Source: Macrotis lagotis (taxonomy: Eukaryota; Chordata; Mammalia; Peramelemorphia; Peramelidae). From it: a stretch of DNA of 64,000 nt. How positions within the stretch are numbered: the stretch's first letter is position 1; every line of letters begins with the position of its first letter. Of this stretch, positions 44,135-54,618 are shown piece after piece. Both the position numbers and the translations under genes were made by a program. The stretch is from positions 270,313,944-270,377,943 of the forward strand of contig NC_133662.1 of NCBI RefSeq assembly GCF_037893015.1, in the 5' to 3' direction. The notes below the pieces were generated by a model. It searched no databases, was not told the origin of the DNA, and saw nothing but the letters and a program-made list of their open reading frames with translations.

Positions 44135-44440
44135 AATTTAATGTTTGTCCTTCATTTCAAAAAAGACCATGACACCAGAGATGCACTGCCATGACAAGCA
44201 CACGAATTGGAGTGAAGGGAGCTGTTCTAAGACACCAACCTCATTTTCTCTTCCAGACCCATCTGGCTCCAGTGGCCAGATATAAATCAGGATGACTGGA
44301 GATGGCTCTGGATGTGAAGTAATCAGGGGTACATGAATTGCCCAGGGTCACATAGCTTCTAAGTGTCTGAGACCAGATTTGAGCTCAGGTCCTCCTGACT
44401 TCCAGCCCAGCGCTCCACTCATTGTGCCAACTAGTTGCTT
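44135..44440 (+). mobile_element. Composite marsupial SINE (family A), copy 2, full length
   Basis: Starts AATGTTTGTCCTTCATTTCA, then 'gaccatgacaccagagatgc', 'tgccatgacaagcacacgaa', 'gacaccaacctcattttctc', 'ttccagacccatctggctcc', 'agtggccagatataaatcag', 'atggctctggatgtgaagta', then CORE and head-like end 'tccactcattgtgcc'. It defines the full structure of the family. Confidence 0.8.
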
Positions 44441-45469
44441 TTTTTCTATTAAGAGAAAGTGCCATAAAAGAGACTTAATTGAAAAGTCAAGTAATCCCCA
44501 AGGACTTCCCTTACAGACCCAGGTGCTTTCTTCTGTGTCCCAACAACACTGAGAGTTGTCTCTTTTTGGCCCCTTTACTCCACTGCAGGGTGATCTGGTA
44601 CACTGACCTCAGGATTCGTCCTCTTGTTAGAAGTCTTCATTGGCCTTGATAGTCGAAAGAACCTGACTTGTCCAGCTCTTCTGAGATCAGCAGGAATCTG
44701 CTTGATCCTCCAGGTGGGGGAAGAGTGCAGGTATTTTTATGCCCATTTTGCAGAGGATGAAACTGAGTTCCACCAGGTTCAGAAGCAAGGTTTGGGTCTG
44801 CAAATCAGGAGTTTTTCTGCTATGTTTCTTAGGCTGTCATTCAGTTCTTATTACATAAAAATTAAAAATTAGAAAAATCTTGAGATGATCAGATTTATTC
44901 TGACAATTCTAAAGGAACATTGCCTTGCTGCTCCCATGCAAAGGAAAGTCTAACTTATACTCCCTCTCCAGATAGAGGGGAAAGCTTCCAGCCCTCTCTG
45001 CAAGTAGAGAAAGAGGTTGGAGGATGGGTAAAATCCCAACACACACCAGACAAGACCTCTGCCCTCTTGACCATGGTGCCGTTTCCTCTCTGTAACACTG
45101 GGATGACTTCCTCTCTGGGCTTTGCTGTGCAGGCTCATGAAATGCCATAGACTATAATCATCAGCTTAAAACCCATGGAGAAAGGGGAAAAATTGACCTT
45201 TTCTGATTCTTTGCCTTCATTTACCTTTCTGCTACTTTCTGATGTGAACTTGTTTATCTGCTAGACTCACTGTGGGGAGGGAAACAGGAGAGAGGGTTTA
45301 CTTTTATTCAGCAAACAAAAGCACACAAAGCAAAATACAATTGCCTAATTAGATTTACACACTTTGCTTTACCTTGCTGCAGATCTCCAGATCTCTTCCT
45401 GTCCTTTCCTTTCCCTAAAACCCTTGGCTGCCAAAACCATCATCACCCACAAGAACTACAACACAATCT
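44441..45469. other. Mostly unassigned, with a MIR scrap
   Basis: 44690-44800 holds a decayed antisense MIR ('ttatgcccattttgcagagg'). 45290-45400 is repeat-free with 'caattgcctaattagattta', possibly regulatory. No gene is seen. Confidence 0.4.
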
Positions 45470-45725
45470 GGGGCTATTCATGACCTAACAGGTCAAAAGG
45501 AATCAGTAGTATGATGTGACGGCCAACAAAGCCAGCGTGATCTTGAGCTTCATGGAGAGAGAGCTCCATTGTCCAGAACCAGGGCCATGATAGACTCTTC
45601 CTGGCAGCTCCCTTCTGGACTATGGACCACATTCAGAACATGCCATTTTAAGGTGGGAAAGAACAAACTAAAATGTGGTCTGGAGAGAGGATCAAGGTGG
45701 TGAGAGAGGTGTTAGAGTCAGGGAA
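45470..45725 (+). mobile_element. CR1/L3-type LINE pol fragment
   Basis: 'gacggccaacaaagccagcg', 'tgatcttgagcttcatggag', 'attgtccagaaccagggcca' and 'ctggactatggaccacattc' follow the CR1/L3 C-terminal coding order (reading 'AANKA..ILS.M' at the start). The frame is broken. Confidence 0.6.
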
Positions 45726-45939
45726 ACGATCGAGAGACTTTTACCTTGGAGTTGGGGTGGGGAGCTCTATTATAATCTAGCATAACTCTCAGAATCAGAA
45801 GATTCAGGTTTCTGGGAACCCTTCTGAGAACAGGAGAGGACCCTGAACTCCATATTAACCCTTGCCAAAGGGGTCTTCCCTACATTGGTGCCCAGAGCAC
45901 CTAGAGAAGGCACCTAGAAAAGACTGCTGAGTCTGAGAC
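45726..45939. other. Unassigned sequence
   Basis: No feature is recognised. Confidence 0.35.
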
Positions 45940-46252
45940 AGTGTCTGATAATGAGGATGATGATGTTTGTCCAAAGAAACTATGACATCAGACAGATGAT
46001 GCTATGACAATCACATCAATTGGATTTGAGTGGGGGGAGTGCTAAGTCACCAGTCCCACTTTTTCCTCCAAATTCATCTGGGTCTGGTGGTCAGATATGG
46101 ATCAGGATGTCTAGAGATGGCCCTGGATGCTGGGCAGTCAGGGTTAAGTGACTTGTCCAAGATCACACAGCTAGTAAGTTTCAAATGTCTGAGGCAGGAT
46201 TCAAACTCCCTTCCTCCTGACCCAAGGCCACTGCTGCACCTAGCTGTCCTGA
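45940..46252 (+). mobile_element. Composite marsupial SINE (family A), copy 3
   Basis: 'atgatgtttgtccaaagaaa', 'ctatgacatcagacagatga', 'gctaagtcaccagtcccact', 'attcatctgggtctggtggt', 'gatggccctggatgctgggc', 'agtcagggttaagtgacttg' and a head end 'gctgcacctagctgtcctg'. It has the same order as the copies at 6240 and 44135. Confidence 0.82.
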
Positions 46253-47174
46253 AGGCTGTACTCAGGGAAGTGGGCCCTACACATTGGTTCTTTCCCATCA
46301 GTTGTTGCTTTGGGTCAAGTCACCAGGGGGGCCCCTCTTCTCTTCTGATGCTCAGAGGGATTCCTAGGGCTTCAGAGCAGAATGAAATGGAGAGGAGAAG
46401 CAGAGCCACCTAATCCCTCCTCCAAAGAAAGACAGAGCAACCAAGCTTTGAAGAGAGCTTTTGGATCCCCCTCATTCTCTTGAGTTCAGTGGGATGATCA
46501 TAGAAGACCGAGGAGATCCTCAACTCACAATGTAGGGCTGGCCCTCCCAGAAGCCCCAGTCCTCTCTAATCCAGTTCCATCTACACTGGCTTTGAAGTTC
46601 ATTATGTGACATTTCTCCCCAGCAGAGGCTGCTTTTTCAGAGCCCACCCCAAGGTGATGTCTGCTGGGGGAGGGGTGACCAGGCTGACACTCAGCCTCTG
46701 CAGCAGCCCTGCCAGTCCATTGACTTCGATCTTGTGTCCAACTCTCTGGGGGGCCTGTTTCAAGGGAGAAGCCTACCTGGTCAGGTCATTAGCAGCCACA
46801 TTTCGGAAGATTTAGCTTGCCCTTTACCTGGGAGGACAATTGAATGGACTTGGCAAATGGGTCTTCACACTCTATTTCCCTCAAATTCAGAGGCTCTTTG
46901 TTGCCTTTTCATGACAGTAGCAGGAGGAAAGCCAAATTCTTGGAATGAATCATCATCTCTCCATTGATTCCAGCCTGTGTCACCTGGGAAGAGCCGGGGG
47001 AGGCTGCCTGCGCCCTCCACTCTAATCACGGGCTTTTCAGGAGCAGAATGATGCCTGAGCTGGGGAGGGGGCAGGGGGGACTTCTTGCTGAGTTTCTTAA
47101 GGAAGACAGACAATAAGTTCCCAGAAATACTAACTGAACAGCAATTCAACCAAAGGAAGGAGGGCAGGGAAGGG
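46253..47174. other. Unassigned sequence, GC-richer
   Basis: No repeat is recognised. 46960-47160 is repeat-free and GC-richer than average ('gggaagagccgggggaggct', 'cactctaatcacgggctttt'), possibly constrained. No open frame has a domain. Confidence 0.4.
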
Positions 47175-47235
<61 letters not shown>

Positions 47236-47559
47236 GTGTGTGTGTGTGGTGTGTGTGATATTTGTGTATGTGTGAGGCATGTGTGTATGTATGAGGTATG
47301 TGAGTGTATGCATGTGTGTGTTTGTGTGGTGTGCATGATGTATGTGGAGGTTTGCTGTGGGTGGGTTGTGTGTGTATGCAGTTGTGTGAGTGTGTTTGTG
47401 TGAGTGTGAGGCATGTGTACATGTATGAGGTATGTGAGTGTGTGGTATGTATGATGTATGTCTGAGGTGTGTGTGGTTTATGTGTGGGTGATATGTGTGT
47501 GAGAGGTGTGTGTGTATAAGCGTGTGTAGTGTGTGTATGAGGTGTGTGTGGTGTGTGTG

Positions 47560-47595
<36 letters not shown>

Positions 47596-47596
47596 C
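47175..47596. repeat. TG-rich satellite, 420 bp
   Basis: (TG)n at both ends with degenerate TGTGTGTATG / TGAGGTATG units between. Words such as GTATGAGGTATGTGAGTG recur at about 47290 and 47425, so a higher-order unit of roughly 140 bp may exist. A 258-codon antisense His/Thr-rich frame comes entirely from this repeat. Confidence 0.95.
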
Positions 47597-47765
47597 TAGA
47601 AGTGAAAAACACATACAAATAAAAGCAAGGAATCCACTCATCTGACTAGTTCAAAAGATCTGGAAGCCATAGGAGAAGGAACTGGACTTCAACATACTAA
47701 CCTGGGATTAAGAAATCATTTATTCCAAGGTTATAGCCCCTGGAAGGCAATAATACAATTCAGGT
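47597..47765. other. Unassigned spacer
   Basis: No feature is recognised. Confidence 0.35.
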
Positions 47766-47957
47766 CAATCCTCTCCTTTCTGACTTTTTAGGGTTTTTTT
47801 ACAGGCAAATGGGGTTAAGTGGCTTGTCCAAGGCCACACAGCTAGGTCATTAGTAAGTGTCTGAGGCTGGATTTGAACTCAGGTCCTCCTGACTCTAGGG
47901 CTGGTACTCTATCCACTGTGCTACCTAGGGGCCCCACAATCCTCCTTTCTGCCTTTT
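47766..47957 (-). mobile_element. tRNA-type SINE with long target duplication
   Basis: Antisense body 'aaatggggttaagtggcttg', 'aaggccacacagctaggtca', 'ctacctaggggcccc' at about 47789-47935. The flanks CAATCCTCTCCTTTCTGACTTT (47766 on; shown to 20 bases the match is CAATCCTC..CTTTCTG) and CAATCCTCCTTTCTGCCTTTT (47937 on) are a roughly 20-bp duplication with a 2-base indel. Confidence 0.92.
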
Positions 47958-47984
47958 CAATTTTCTTTTGCATGTTGTCTTCCC

Positions 47985-48085
47985 CCATTAGATTGTCAGG
48001 TCCCTGGAGGCAGGCACTGTCCCATATTGACATCTCACCAGTGCTTAGTCCAGTGCTTGGGACATAGTTGGCACTTAATAAATGT
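47985..48085 (+). mobile_element. L2/MIR-type 3' end
   Basis: 'aggtccctggaggcaggcac', 'tcaccagtgcttagtccagt', 'gcttgggacatagttggcac', 'ttaataaatgtgaatttgct' is the L2-type tail. Confidence 0.82.
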
Positions 48086-48124
48086 GAATTTGCTTTATTG
48101 AAATCAGTTTAATTCAATTGAACG

Positions 48125-48194
48125 TAACTTCATTGAACAAGCATGTATGTTTGAAGGTCTTACTAGATGTTTCAGATACTGTGCTAAGAGCTAG
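48125..48194 (-). mobile_element. MIR3/L2-type repeat, left half, split by SINE
   Basis: 'cattgaacaagcatgtatgt' and 'tcagatactgtgctaagagc' match the start of the 'aacaagcatttattaagcgc ... actgtgctaag' repeat. The continuation 'taagtactgggaagacat' appears after the SINE at 48442. Confidence 0.7.
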
Positions 48195-48442
48195 AGAGAT
48201 GCTGTTTGATTGCTTTTCAGGCATACCCAACTCTTCATGGCCCCATTGGGTGTTTTCTTGGCAGACATACCAGAGTGGCTTTTCAATCCTACTTGCTCTC
48301 ATTTTACAGATGAGGAGCTAAGGCAAATGATGAAGTGACTTGTTCAAGGTCACACAACCAGTAAGTCCGAGGATGGATTTTAATTCAGGCCTTCCTGATT
48401 CCAGGGTAAGTCCTTTATCCACTGAGTCACCTAGCTGGCCTA
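48195..48442 (-). mobile_element. RTE/BovB-tailed SINE
   Basis: Antisense: RTE tail ('cccaactcttcatggcccca', 'ttgggtgttttcttggcaga', 'taccagagtggcttttcaat'), 'ctcattttacagatgaggag', CORE ('gaagtgacttgttcaaggtc') and head end 'ccactgagtcacctagctgg'. Similar words at its borders (TAAGAGCTAGAGAGATG, TAAGTACTGGGAAGACATG) are the probable target duplication within the MIR3/L2 copy. Confidence 0.88.
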
Positions 48443-48597
48443 TTAAGTACTGGGAAGACATGGGGGGGGGGGGAAGAAGCAAGTCTTGCCCTCAAAAAGC
48501 TTAAATTCTCTTGAGGGGGGGAATATATACTATGTACACAAATGCAAAATTTACATAAAATAATACAGTGTATTTCAAGAGGGAGTGAGAGCAAGAG
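48443..48597 (-). mobile_element. MIR3/L2-type repeat, right half
   Basis: 'agcaagtcttgccctcaaaa', 'agcttaaattctcttgaggg' and 'atgtacacaaatgcaaaatt' continue the repeat split by the SINE. A G12 run lies at about 48462. Confidence 0.65.
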
Positions 48598-48839
48598 TTG
48601 GAAGACATCAAGGTGAGAAAGAAGATTGCAATGCCATGCCACCATGAGGGTGGCATGATGAATAGGTGCCTGGCTAGGAGAGGAAATTACAAACTCCTCC
48701 CTTGGGCTACTAAACCCTCTTTCAGTCACTTCCATCATACTTTCGTGTTGCTCCTTAGTGACCACTCAGTGTTCCAATCAACCTGGCTTGCTCCTGGATC
48801 TCATCATGCTTCCAGCTCCTCCTCCTTCTTTGCATCCAC

Positions 48840-49115
48840 ACAAGTCATTCCCATTCATGAAAGACTCTCCCTCCTTATCTCTACCTCAGTCTTCCATATC
48901 CAGTTCTGGTGCTCCGTCCTCTGGGAAGCCATCCCCAATTTCTTAACCCTTGACCCAACCTCATATATCCCAAATGATTTTTTAATCTATCTCTCCTTCT
49001 TATTATTCTTGTCACTACTCATTACTTTTTTACATGCCTTTACCCATATCATTCCCTCCCAGGGGGATATAATTTCCTTGAGACTGGAAATATGCACTGG
49101 AGACTTGAGGAAAGA
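48840..49115 (+). mobile_element. Possible L2 3' fragment
   Basis: 'gtcctctgggaagccatccc', 'acttttttacatgcctttac' and 'gggggatataatttccttga' resemble the pol end and 3' UTR of L2-type LINEs. The match is weak. It overlaps a 216-codon open frame at 48598-49248 with no recognised domain. Confidence 0.4.
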
Positions 49116-49309
49116 AGTTTGGTACAGCTGCCTTGGGGAGTATGAGGGAAAGCAAACCAGGGAAGAACCAAGATTGCCCTGCAGTGGTGAGGCTCCACCT
49201 GAACATAGAAAACAAGCTGTAGTGGATCTCATTGACACAAATGAGTAACTTTATTTAGCATCATTCCACTGCTTGTGGGGAAGAGAAAGAGAGGATGTTG
49301 ACTCAGGGT

Positions 49310-49476
49310 AGAGGACTGTTTTTTTTGCAAGGTAAAGGGATTAAATGACTTCCCAAGGTCACACAGTTAACGAATTATTAAATGTCTGAGGTCTGATTTG
49401 AACTCAGGTCTTCCTAACTCCTGGGTCAGTGCTCTATCCACTAGCTCCACCTAGCTGCCCCCAGAGGACTGTTTTT
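49310..49476 (-). mobile_element. tRNA-type SINE with perfect 14-bp target duplication
   Basis: Antisense body 'gcaaggtaaagggattaaat', 'caaggtcacacagttaacga', 'ctagctccacctagctgccc'. AGAGGACTGTTTTT is repeated exactly at 49310-49323 and 49463-49476. Confidence 0.96.
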
Positions 49477-49594
49477 GAAGGACACTACAAGGATATCCAG
49501 GAGGAAAATGTGGTACTGAACTTCTCATCGGGTTGAAGAATGAGAAGAAAGTGACTCTTGTGAGGATCCAGTGAAATAATATTGGTCAAACCCT

Positions 49595-49775
49595 GCCATT
49601 AAGTCAGTCATTTTAACCAACTTGGTAAGTGCAAAATGGCATCACAAGGTTGCTTTAATTTGCATTTCTCCAATCAATTAATTCAGCAAATACTTCTTAA
49701 ATTCCTATTATGTTCTAGGTAGCATTCTCAGGACTGGGGACACAAACAAAAATGAAAGGGCTCTCAAAGTGAGCA
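49595..49775 (-). mobile_element. L1 scrap followed by MIR3/L2-type repeat
   Basis: 'gttgctttaatttgcatttc' with 'tccaatcaatt' is an antisense L1 ORF2-end phrase (to about 49678). 'attcagcaaatacttcttaa', 'attatgttctaggtagcatt' and 'ctcaggactggggacacaaa' are then a MIR3-type antisense repeat. Confidence 0.65.
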
Positions 49776-49999
49776 TTCACAAATCTTCAAGCACCACAGA
49801 AACAGAGTTGTGGCAGTAGTTGTGGCGCCTTCTTATTTTGGTTTGATGAACTTCAGATCGAAATGTCCTGGGCTAAGTCAATACCCTGATTTTGTTTCTT
49901 TTATTTTTAATGTTGTGTCAACTCATACAGGATAATGAAATGACTGTTTCATCATTAAAATTACTAAATTAAAATTTTTAAAAAGTATTTTCATCATTA

Positions 50000-50171
50000 A
50001 AAGTATTTCTTCAGGGGTAGTTAGGTGGCACAGTGGATAGAACACTGGCCCTGGAGTCAGAAGTACCTGAGTTCAAATCTAGTCTCAGAAACTTAATAAT
50101 TACTTAGCTGTGTGGCCTTGGGCAAGCCACTTAACCCCATTGCCTAGCAAAAAACCTTAAAGTATTTCATC
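50000..50171 (+). mobile_element. tRNA-type SINE with 13-bp target duplication
   Basis: Sense copy 'ggggtagttaggtggcacag', 'ctggccctggagtcagaagt', 'ttagctgtgtggccttgggc', 'aagccacttaaccccattgc'. AAAGTATTTCTTC (50000-50012) and AAAGTATTTCATC (50159-50171) flank it. It lies only about 32 bp upstream of candidate exon B, so the exon acceptor's branch region may be partly SINE-derived. Confidence 0.95.
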
Positions 50172-50202
50172 AATAAAAGTAATGGGATGTTGTCTTCTAT
50201 AG

Positions 50203-50329
50203 ACACCCTGAAGGCATCTTTGTCCAAAAGCAGACACGGCTGACAGAGGCGTCCCCCTTGGTCCACCTTGTTTTGATCTGTTCTGTTACTGAATTTGACA
50301 AGTTTCTCATTCAATGTGCACTGGACAAT
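50203..50329 (+). CDS. Candidate internal exon B (127 nt), gene unknown
   Basis: The segment sits between an acceptor (TGTTGTCTTCTATAG) and a good donor (GACAAT|GTGAGTATAG). The only fully open frame uses the first base to finish a codon, followed by 42 sense codons ending at the splice site. The peptide is protein-like, with a hydrophobic core LVHLVLICSVTEFDKF near its C-terminal half and a charged N-terminal part. I do not recognise the family. Its phase (2 to 0) is compatible with exon A ending in AG, 45.1 kb upstream. The acceptor tract is only moderately pyrimidine-rich. Chance or a decayed exon cannot be excluded. Confidence 0.35.
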
Positions 50330-51509
50330 GTGAGTATAGGGTCTGTACCTATATTAAAATTCATTCATTTATATGTAGCAAAGTTATGTTTGTGGTAATC
50401 CTTTGGTTCTTATAGAATTTGCTTATTGAATTTTCAAGGACTTTTACAGTGTATTTTTTAAACTATAAGGATTTATTGTTTAGTAATGTATGAAGGATAA
50501 TGAGTTTCTGATCTATAATTCTAACTACCAGATCATATCCCGAAAGATATTCAGTATTGTACCTAGTGTAATATATTGTACACTTTCCATCATGACTTTA
50601 TATAATCTACCTTGATCAATAACCTCAGATTCCTTAAAGATACTTAAAGAGTAATTTCCAGGAGTCTGACTTGATGTGACTTATTACCAAAGCCTTCCCT
50701 CCACTCCCCTAGTTTCTCTAGACAGATTTGTGTGACTTAGCTTCATATTTGATGGTTGATAAGTTGTTCGTGGATTCTAGTGGATGTGATCGATGGAGGG
50801 GTTTTTGATTCTGCATTCGAATCTTAGTTTGTAGGCTCCAGTCTAACCTGAGTGAAACCAGTTTGGGCTATTTTCAGAAAAAACCTAGTGATCTGTAGCT
50901 AGGGTCAGCCATGAGTTTTGTGGAGTGAGGTCTGCTTGTTTCCATAGTAGTTTTGTAAAATTTTAGTCTACTTACAACATGCTCTGAGAACATCTTCATC
51001 TTCTGACTTTTATTGGACAAGGAAGTATGAATCATTCTGCCACCGCCTTGGGCATGATAAACCCTGTAGATTGTTGATATTGTGCAGTTTTTGTACAGAG
51101 GACACTTGCCAGATCTATTGTCTTCAATTCTGTATGGCAAACATATACTGGCATTGTGTAGGTGGCAATTGTTCTGTTGGTATTATTTTAAGCTTTAGTT
51201 TCAAAATATCCCTTAAACCACCCCCCCACAATACACACATGCACACAGGCACTTGCACTCACACAGACACACATCATATAATGCACATACATGCACACTC
51301 GCAGAGTCCCACAGATCTTCTTTGAGAATCTCATGCCAGATGCGCCTTACCTGGAGAAGACCAATATTTGGAAGTGCCACCTTTATTCTTTTGTACAATT
51401 GACCTTTGACTTAGTTCCACACCCATGGCTTAGTCATGTATGAAAATATTTAAATAGATCCAAGCATAGTGAGAACAATAGAATCATTGATGTCCACATG
51501 GAAAAGTGT
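50330..51509. other. Unassigned sequence with a CA-rich tract
   Basis: No dispersed repeat or further exon is recognised. 51219-51300 is C/A-rich (C7 then ACACACATGCACACAGGCAC). If exon B is real this would be intron. Confidence 0.4.
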
Positions 51510-51710
51510 TATTTTCAATAGAGAGGACCATTTAAAGATGAAAGGCACCTTAAAGATCATCATCAAGTTCCTCATTTTATAGATGAAGAAACTGAGGCCC
51601 AAAGTCAGATAGCTACTGAGTGTCTGAGGCAGACTCCAGATTGAGTCCTCTATCTAACACATAGGCCAGTATCTGACACATAGTAGGAACTTCATAAATG
51701 CTCTAAAGTC
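51510..51710 (-). mobile_element. MIR-type SINE with L2-like end
   Basis: 'aggcaccttaaagatcatca', 'tcctcattttatagatgaag', 'aaactgaggcccaaagtcag', 'tgtctgaggcagactccaga', then 'tctgacacatagtaggaact' and 'tcataaatgctc'. Confidence 0.8.
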
Positions 51711-52175
51711 TATCATGGTACCTCTCCCCCTTGAGGTAAATGGATAAAAGTTTAATGACACTAATGAATAGCGCATTGAAGAGTTACTTCATCTTGCAGT
51801 AATATTCTCAATATGCACCAAGGAAGAACAGACATAGAAAGTTTGGGGCCTGAATGCAGAGGCCAATGTGAACCAGTGGAAAGAGATGATACTTAAGATG
51901 CTTTGGTCCTCTCTAGGAAAGACATTTTAGTCTAAATTCATTAAGGAGAAAACTGAGTCTCAATATGACAAAAGACTGGCTGGCATCCTTAATGATGATG
52001 CATTTAGGGCACTGAACAGCTACACAACATCAATCTTAAAATATACTTTTGGGGCAGTGTAAAATGGACAAAGGGTTCAAAAGTTGTCCAAACCAAAAAT
52101 CCAGGCAACATTATTGAAATTCTGGTCACAGCACCCCAGAACAACTCTAGAAAGATTAATGAACCCTTCCTGCTC
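51711..52175. other. Unassigned sequence
   Basis: No gene is seen. 52020-52175 ('ttttggggcagtgtaaaatg', 'attgaaattctggtcacagc') may be an old CR1-like piece, not secure. Confidence 0.35.
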
Positions 52176-53142
52176 AAAAAGAAGGAAGAGGCACTAGTCT
52201 GGGGCGAAGCCAAGATGGGTAGAGTAAAAGTCTGAGTTCTCCCAAATTTCCCTCAAACAATTATAAAAATAAGGCCATAAAATGAATTCTAGAGTGGCAG
52301 AATCAACAAAAGAACAGGGTGAAACACTTTTCCAGTCCAAGGCAACTCAAAAAGGTCAACAGTAAAGGTATGTCTCCCTGGGGTGAAAGTGGAATATAGT
52401 CCAGCAAACTCTCAGCCCACAAATACAAAGGGGTCAGACAACTGGGAAGAAAGAGATTATAGAAGACCCTTTGCTAACACTGGGTATGGAATCCTTTTCA
52501 ATTGCTCATACATAGTTCTGAGTCACAGTCTCAGGATGAGGAAGAGTACACAAGAGATTGTGGCCACAGGGGACAAGGACCCAGGTCACAGGACAGAAAA
52601 GAATGCTTGTGGGTTGCTCATAGACCTGAGCATAGGACAAAAAAAAGTAGTCAGTTAACTCATCTCTCTGTAGATCATACCACCTTGGAAGAATCAAAAA
52701 CTTATAGAAGCCCAGAACTAGTTCTGAAACAGGAGCAAGAAAAATATGAAACTAGAGCCCCCCTCAACTCCAAGGGCAGAGTCCAATTTTAGCATAAAGT
52801 TGAAAGTCAAGAAATAGTCTGGAAAAGTGAACAAACAGCAGAAATAGAAGCTGACCACAGAAAGTTGCTATGGTGACAAGGAAGATCAAAACACATACAA
52901 GAAGACTACAAAGCCAAAACAACTGTATATCAAAGCTTCAAAGAAAAATAAGAATTGATCTCAGGCCCCAAAAGAATTTCTGGAAGGGGGTCTAAAAGAA
53001 TTTTAAAGATCCAATAAGAGCGGTAGAAGGAAAATTTGGGAAGAAAAATGAAAGTAATGCAAGAAATCATGAAAAGGGAATCAATAGTTTGGTATGAGGC
53101 ACAAAAATTTGCTGAAAAGAACGGTTTTTTAAAAAAAGGCCA

Positions 53143-53300
53143 GGGGCAGCTAGGTAGTATAATGGGTAGAGCACCTGTCCTGGAGTCAGGAGGACCTGAG
53201 TTCAAATCCAGCCTCAGACACTTAATAATTACCCAGCTGCATGACTTTGGGCAAGTCACTTCAACCCCATTGCCTTGTAAAAACAAAAAACAAAACAAAA
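53143..53300 (+). mobile_element. tRNA-type SINE inside the HAL1 ORF1 region
   Basis: 'ggggcagctaggtagtataa', 'gtcctggagtcaggaggacc', 'gagttcaaatccagcctcag', 'gggcaagtcacttcaacccc' and an A-rich tail. AAAAAAAGGCCA (53131-53142) and AAAAAAAGACCA (ending 53307) are the likely duplication. Confidence 0.93.
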
Positions 53301-54618
53301 AAAGACCAAATAAAAAATTCATGGAAGAAAAAAATTCATTACAAAGTAGAATTGGTCCATTGGAAAATGAAATACAAATGTTCCCTGAAGAAAATATTTC
53401 CTTAAAATTAGAATTGAGCAACTGGAAGATAACTCCTTGAGACATCAAGAAATCATAAAAATCAACAGAATGAAAAAATAGAAGAAAATGAGAAATATTT
53501 CACTGGAGAAACAACTAACCTGGAAAGTAGATATAGGAGAGATATTTTTAAAATGATTAGACTCCCTGAAAACTATGATTTAAAAAAGAGCTAGATATCA
53601 AATTTCAAGAAATTTAAACAAACAGCCCTGATATTTTAGAACCAGAGGGTAAAATAGAAAAATTTTTTAAAGAATTCATGAATTATTGTTCGAAAGAGAT
53701 GTTAACATGAAAAGACTCAGAGCATTACATCCAAATCCCAAATCTCCAAAGTCAAGAAGAAAATATTGCAACCAACCAGAAATAAACAATTCAAATATCA
53801 TGGAGTCATAGTTGAGATAGCATAAGGTTTAATACCTTCTACATTAAAGCATTGGTGAATGTGGAATATGATATTCCAGAGGGCAAAGGAGCTGGAATTA
53901 GAATCAAGAATATCCTTCCCAGCAAAACTGAATACAATTCTTCTTGGGGGAAAATGTACACTCGATAAAACAGAGGACTTGTCAGCATTCCTGTTAAAAG
54001 AGCCAGAGGTGAGTAGAAAATTTGACTTTCAAATATAAAACTCAAAAGAAGCACAAAAAGATAAACAGGAAAGAGAAATCATAAGGCACTTAATAAGTGT
54101 TTGCATTCCTACATGGGAGGATGATACCTGTAACCCATAAGACCTTTATCATTATTAGGACAGTTAGGGGTCTATATCGATAGAGGGCACAAGTGTGAAT
54201 TGCCTATGATGGAATAGTAACTATAATAATAATAATAATAACTAATAATAACTAAAAGATAAAATGAAAGGATGAGAAAGAAGGATGCATTGGTAGAATG
54301 AAGAAGGGAGAGATAGAATGGGGCAAATTATCTCACACAAAAGAGGTGCATAAAGAAGAGTTTTTTTAATGGAGGGAAAGAGGAGGAGGCAGTGCTTGAA
54401 CCATACTCTTCATCAGAATTGACTCAAACTTGAATCAAAGAATTGACTCAAAGAGAGAATAATACACTTACTTGGGCAGAGAAACCTGTCTTATTCTGCA
54501 AGAAAGTAGTAAGGGGATAGGAACAGGGGAAGACTGATAGAAGGGAGGACAGATTGGGTAAGGCAGTGGTAAGAAGAAAAATACTTTTAAGAAGGAACAG
54601 GGTGAAAAGAGAAAAAGG

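Noticed and set aside
46865-47641. 258-codon antisense open frame, rich in His and Thr
   Set aside because: It is the translation of the TG/CA satellite; no domain and no non-repeat coding signal.
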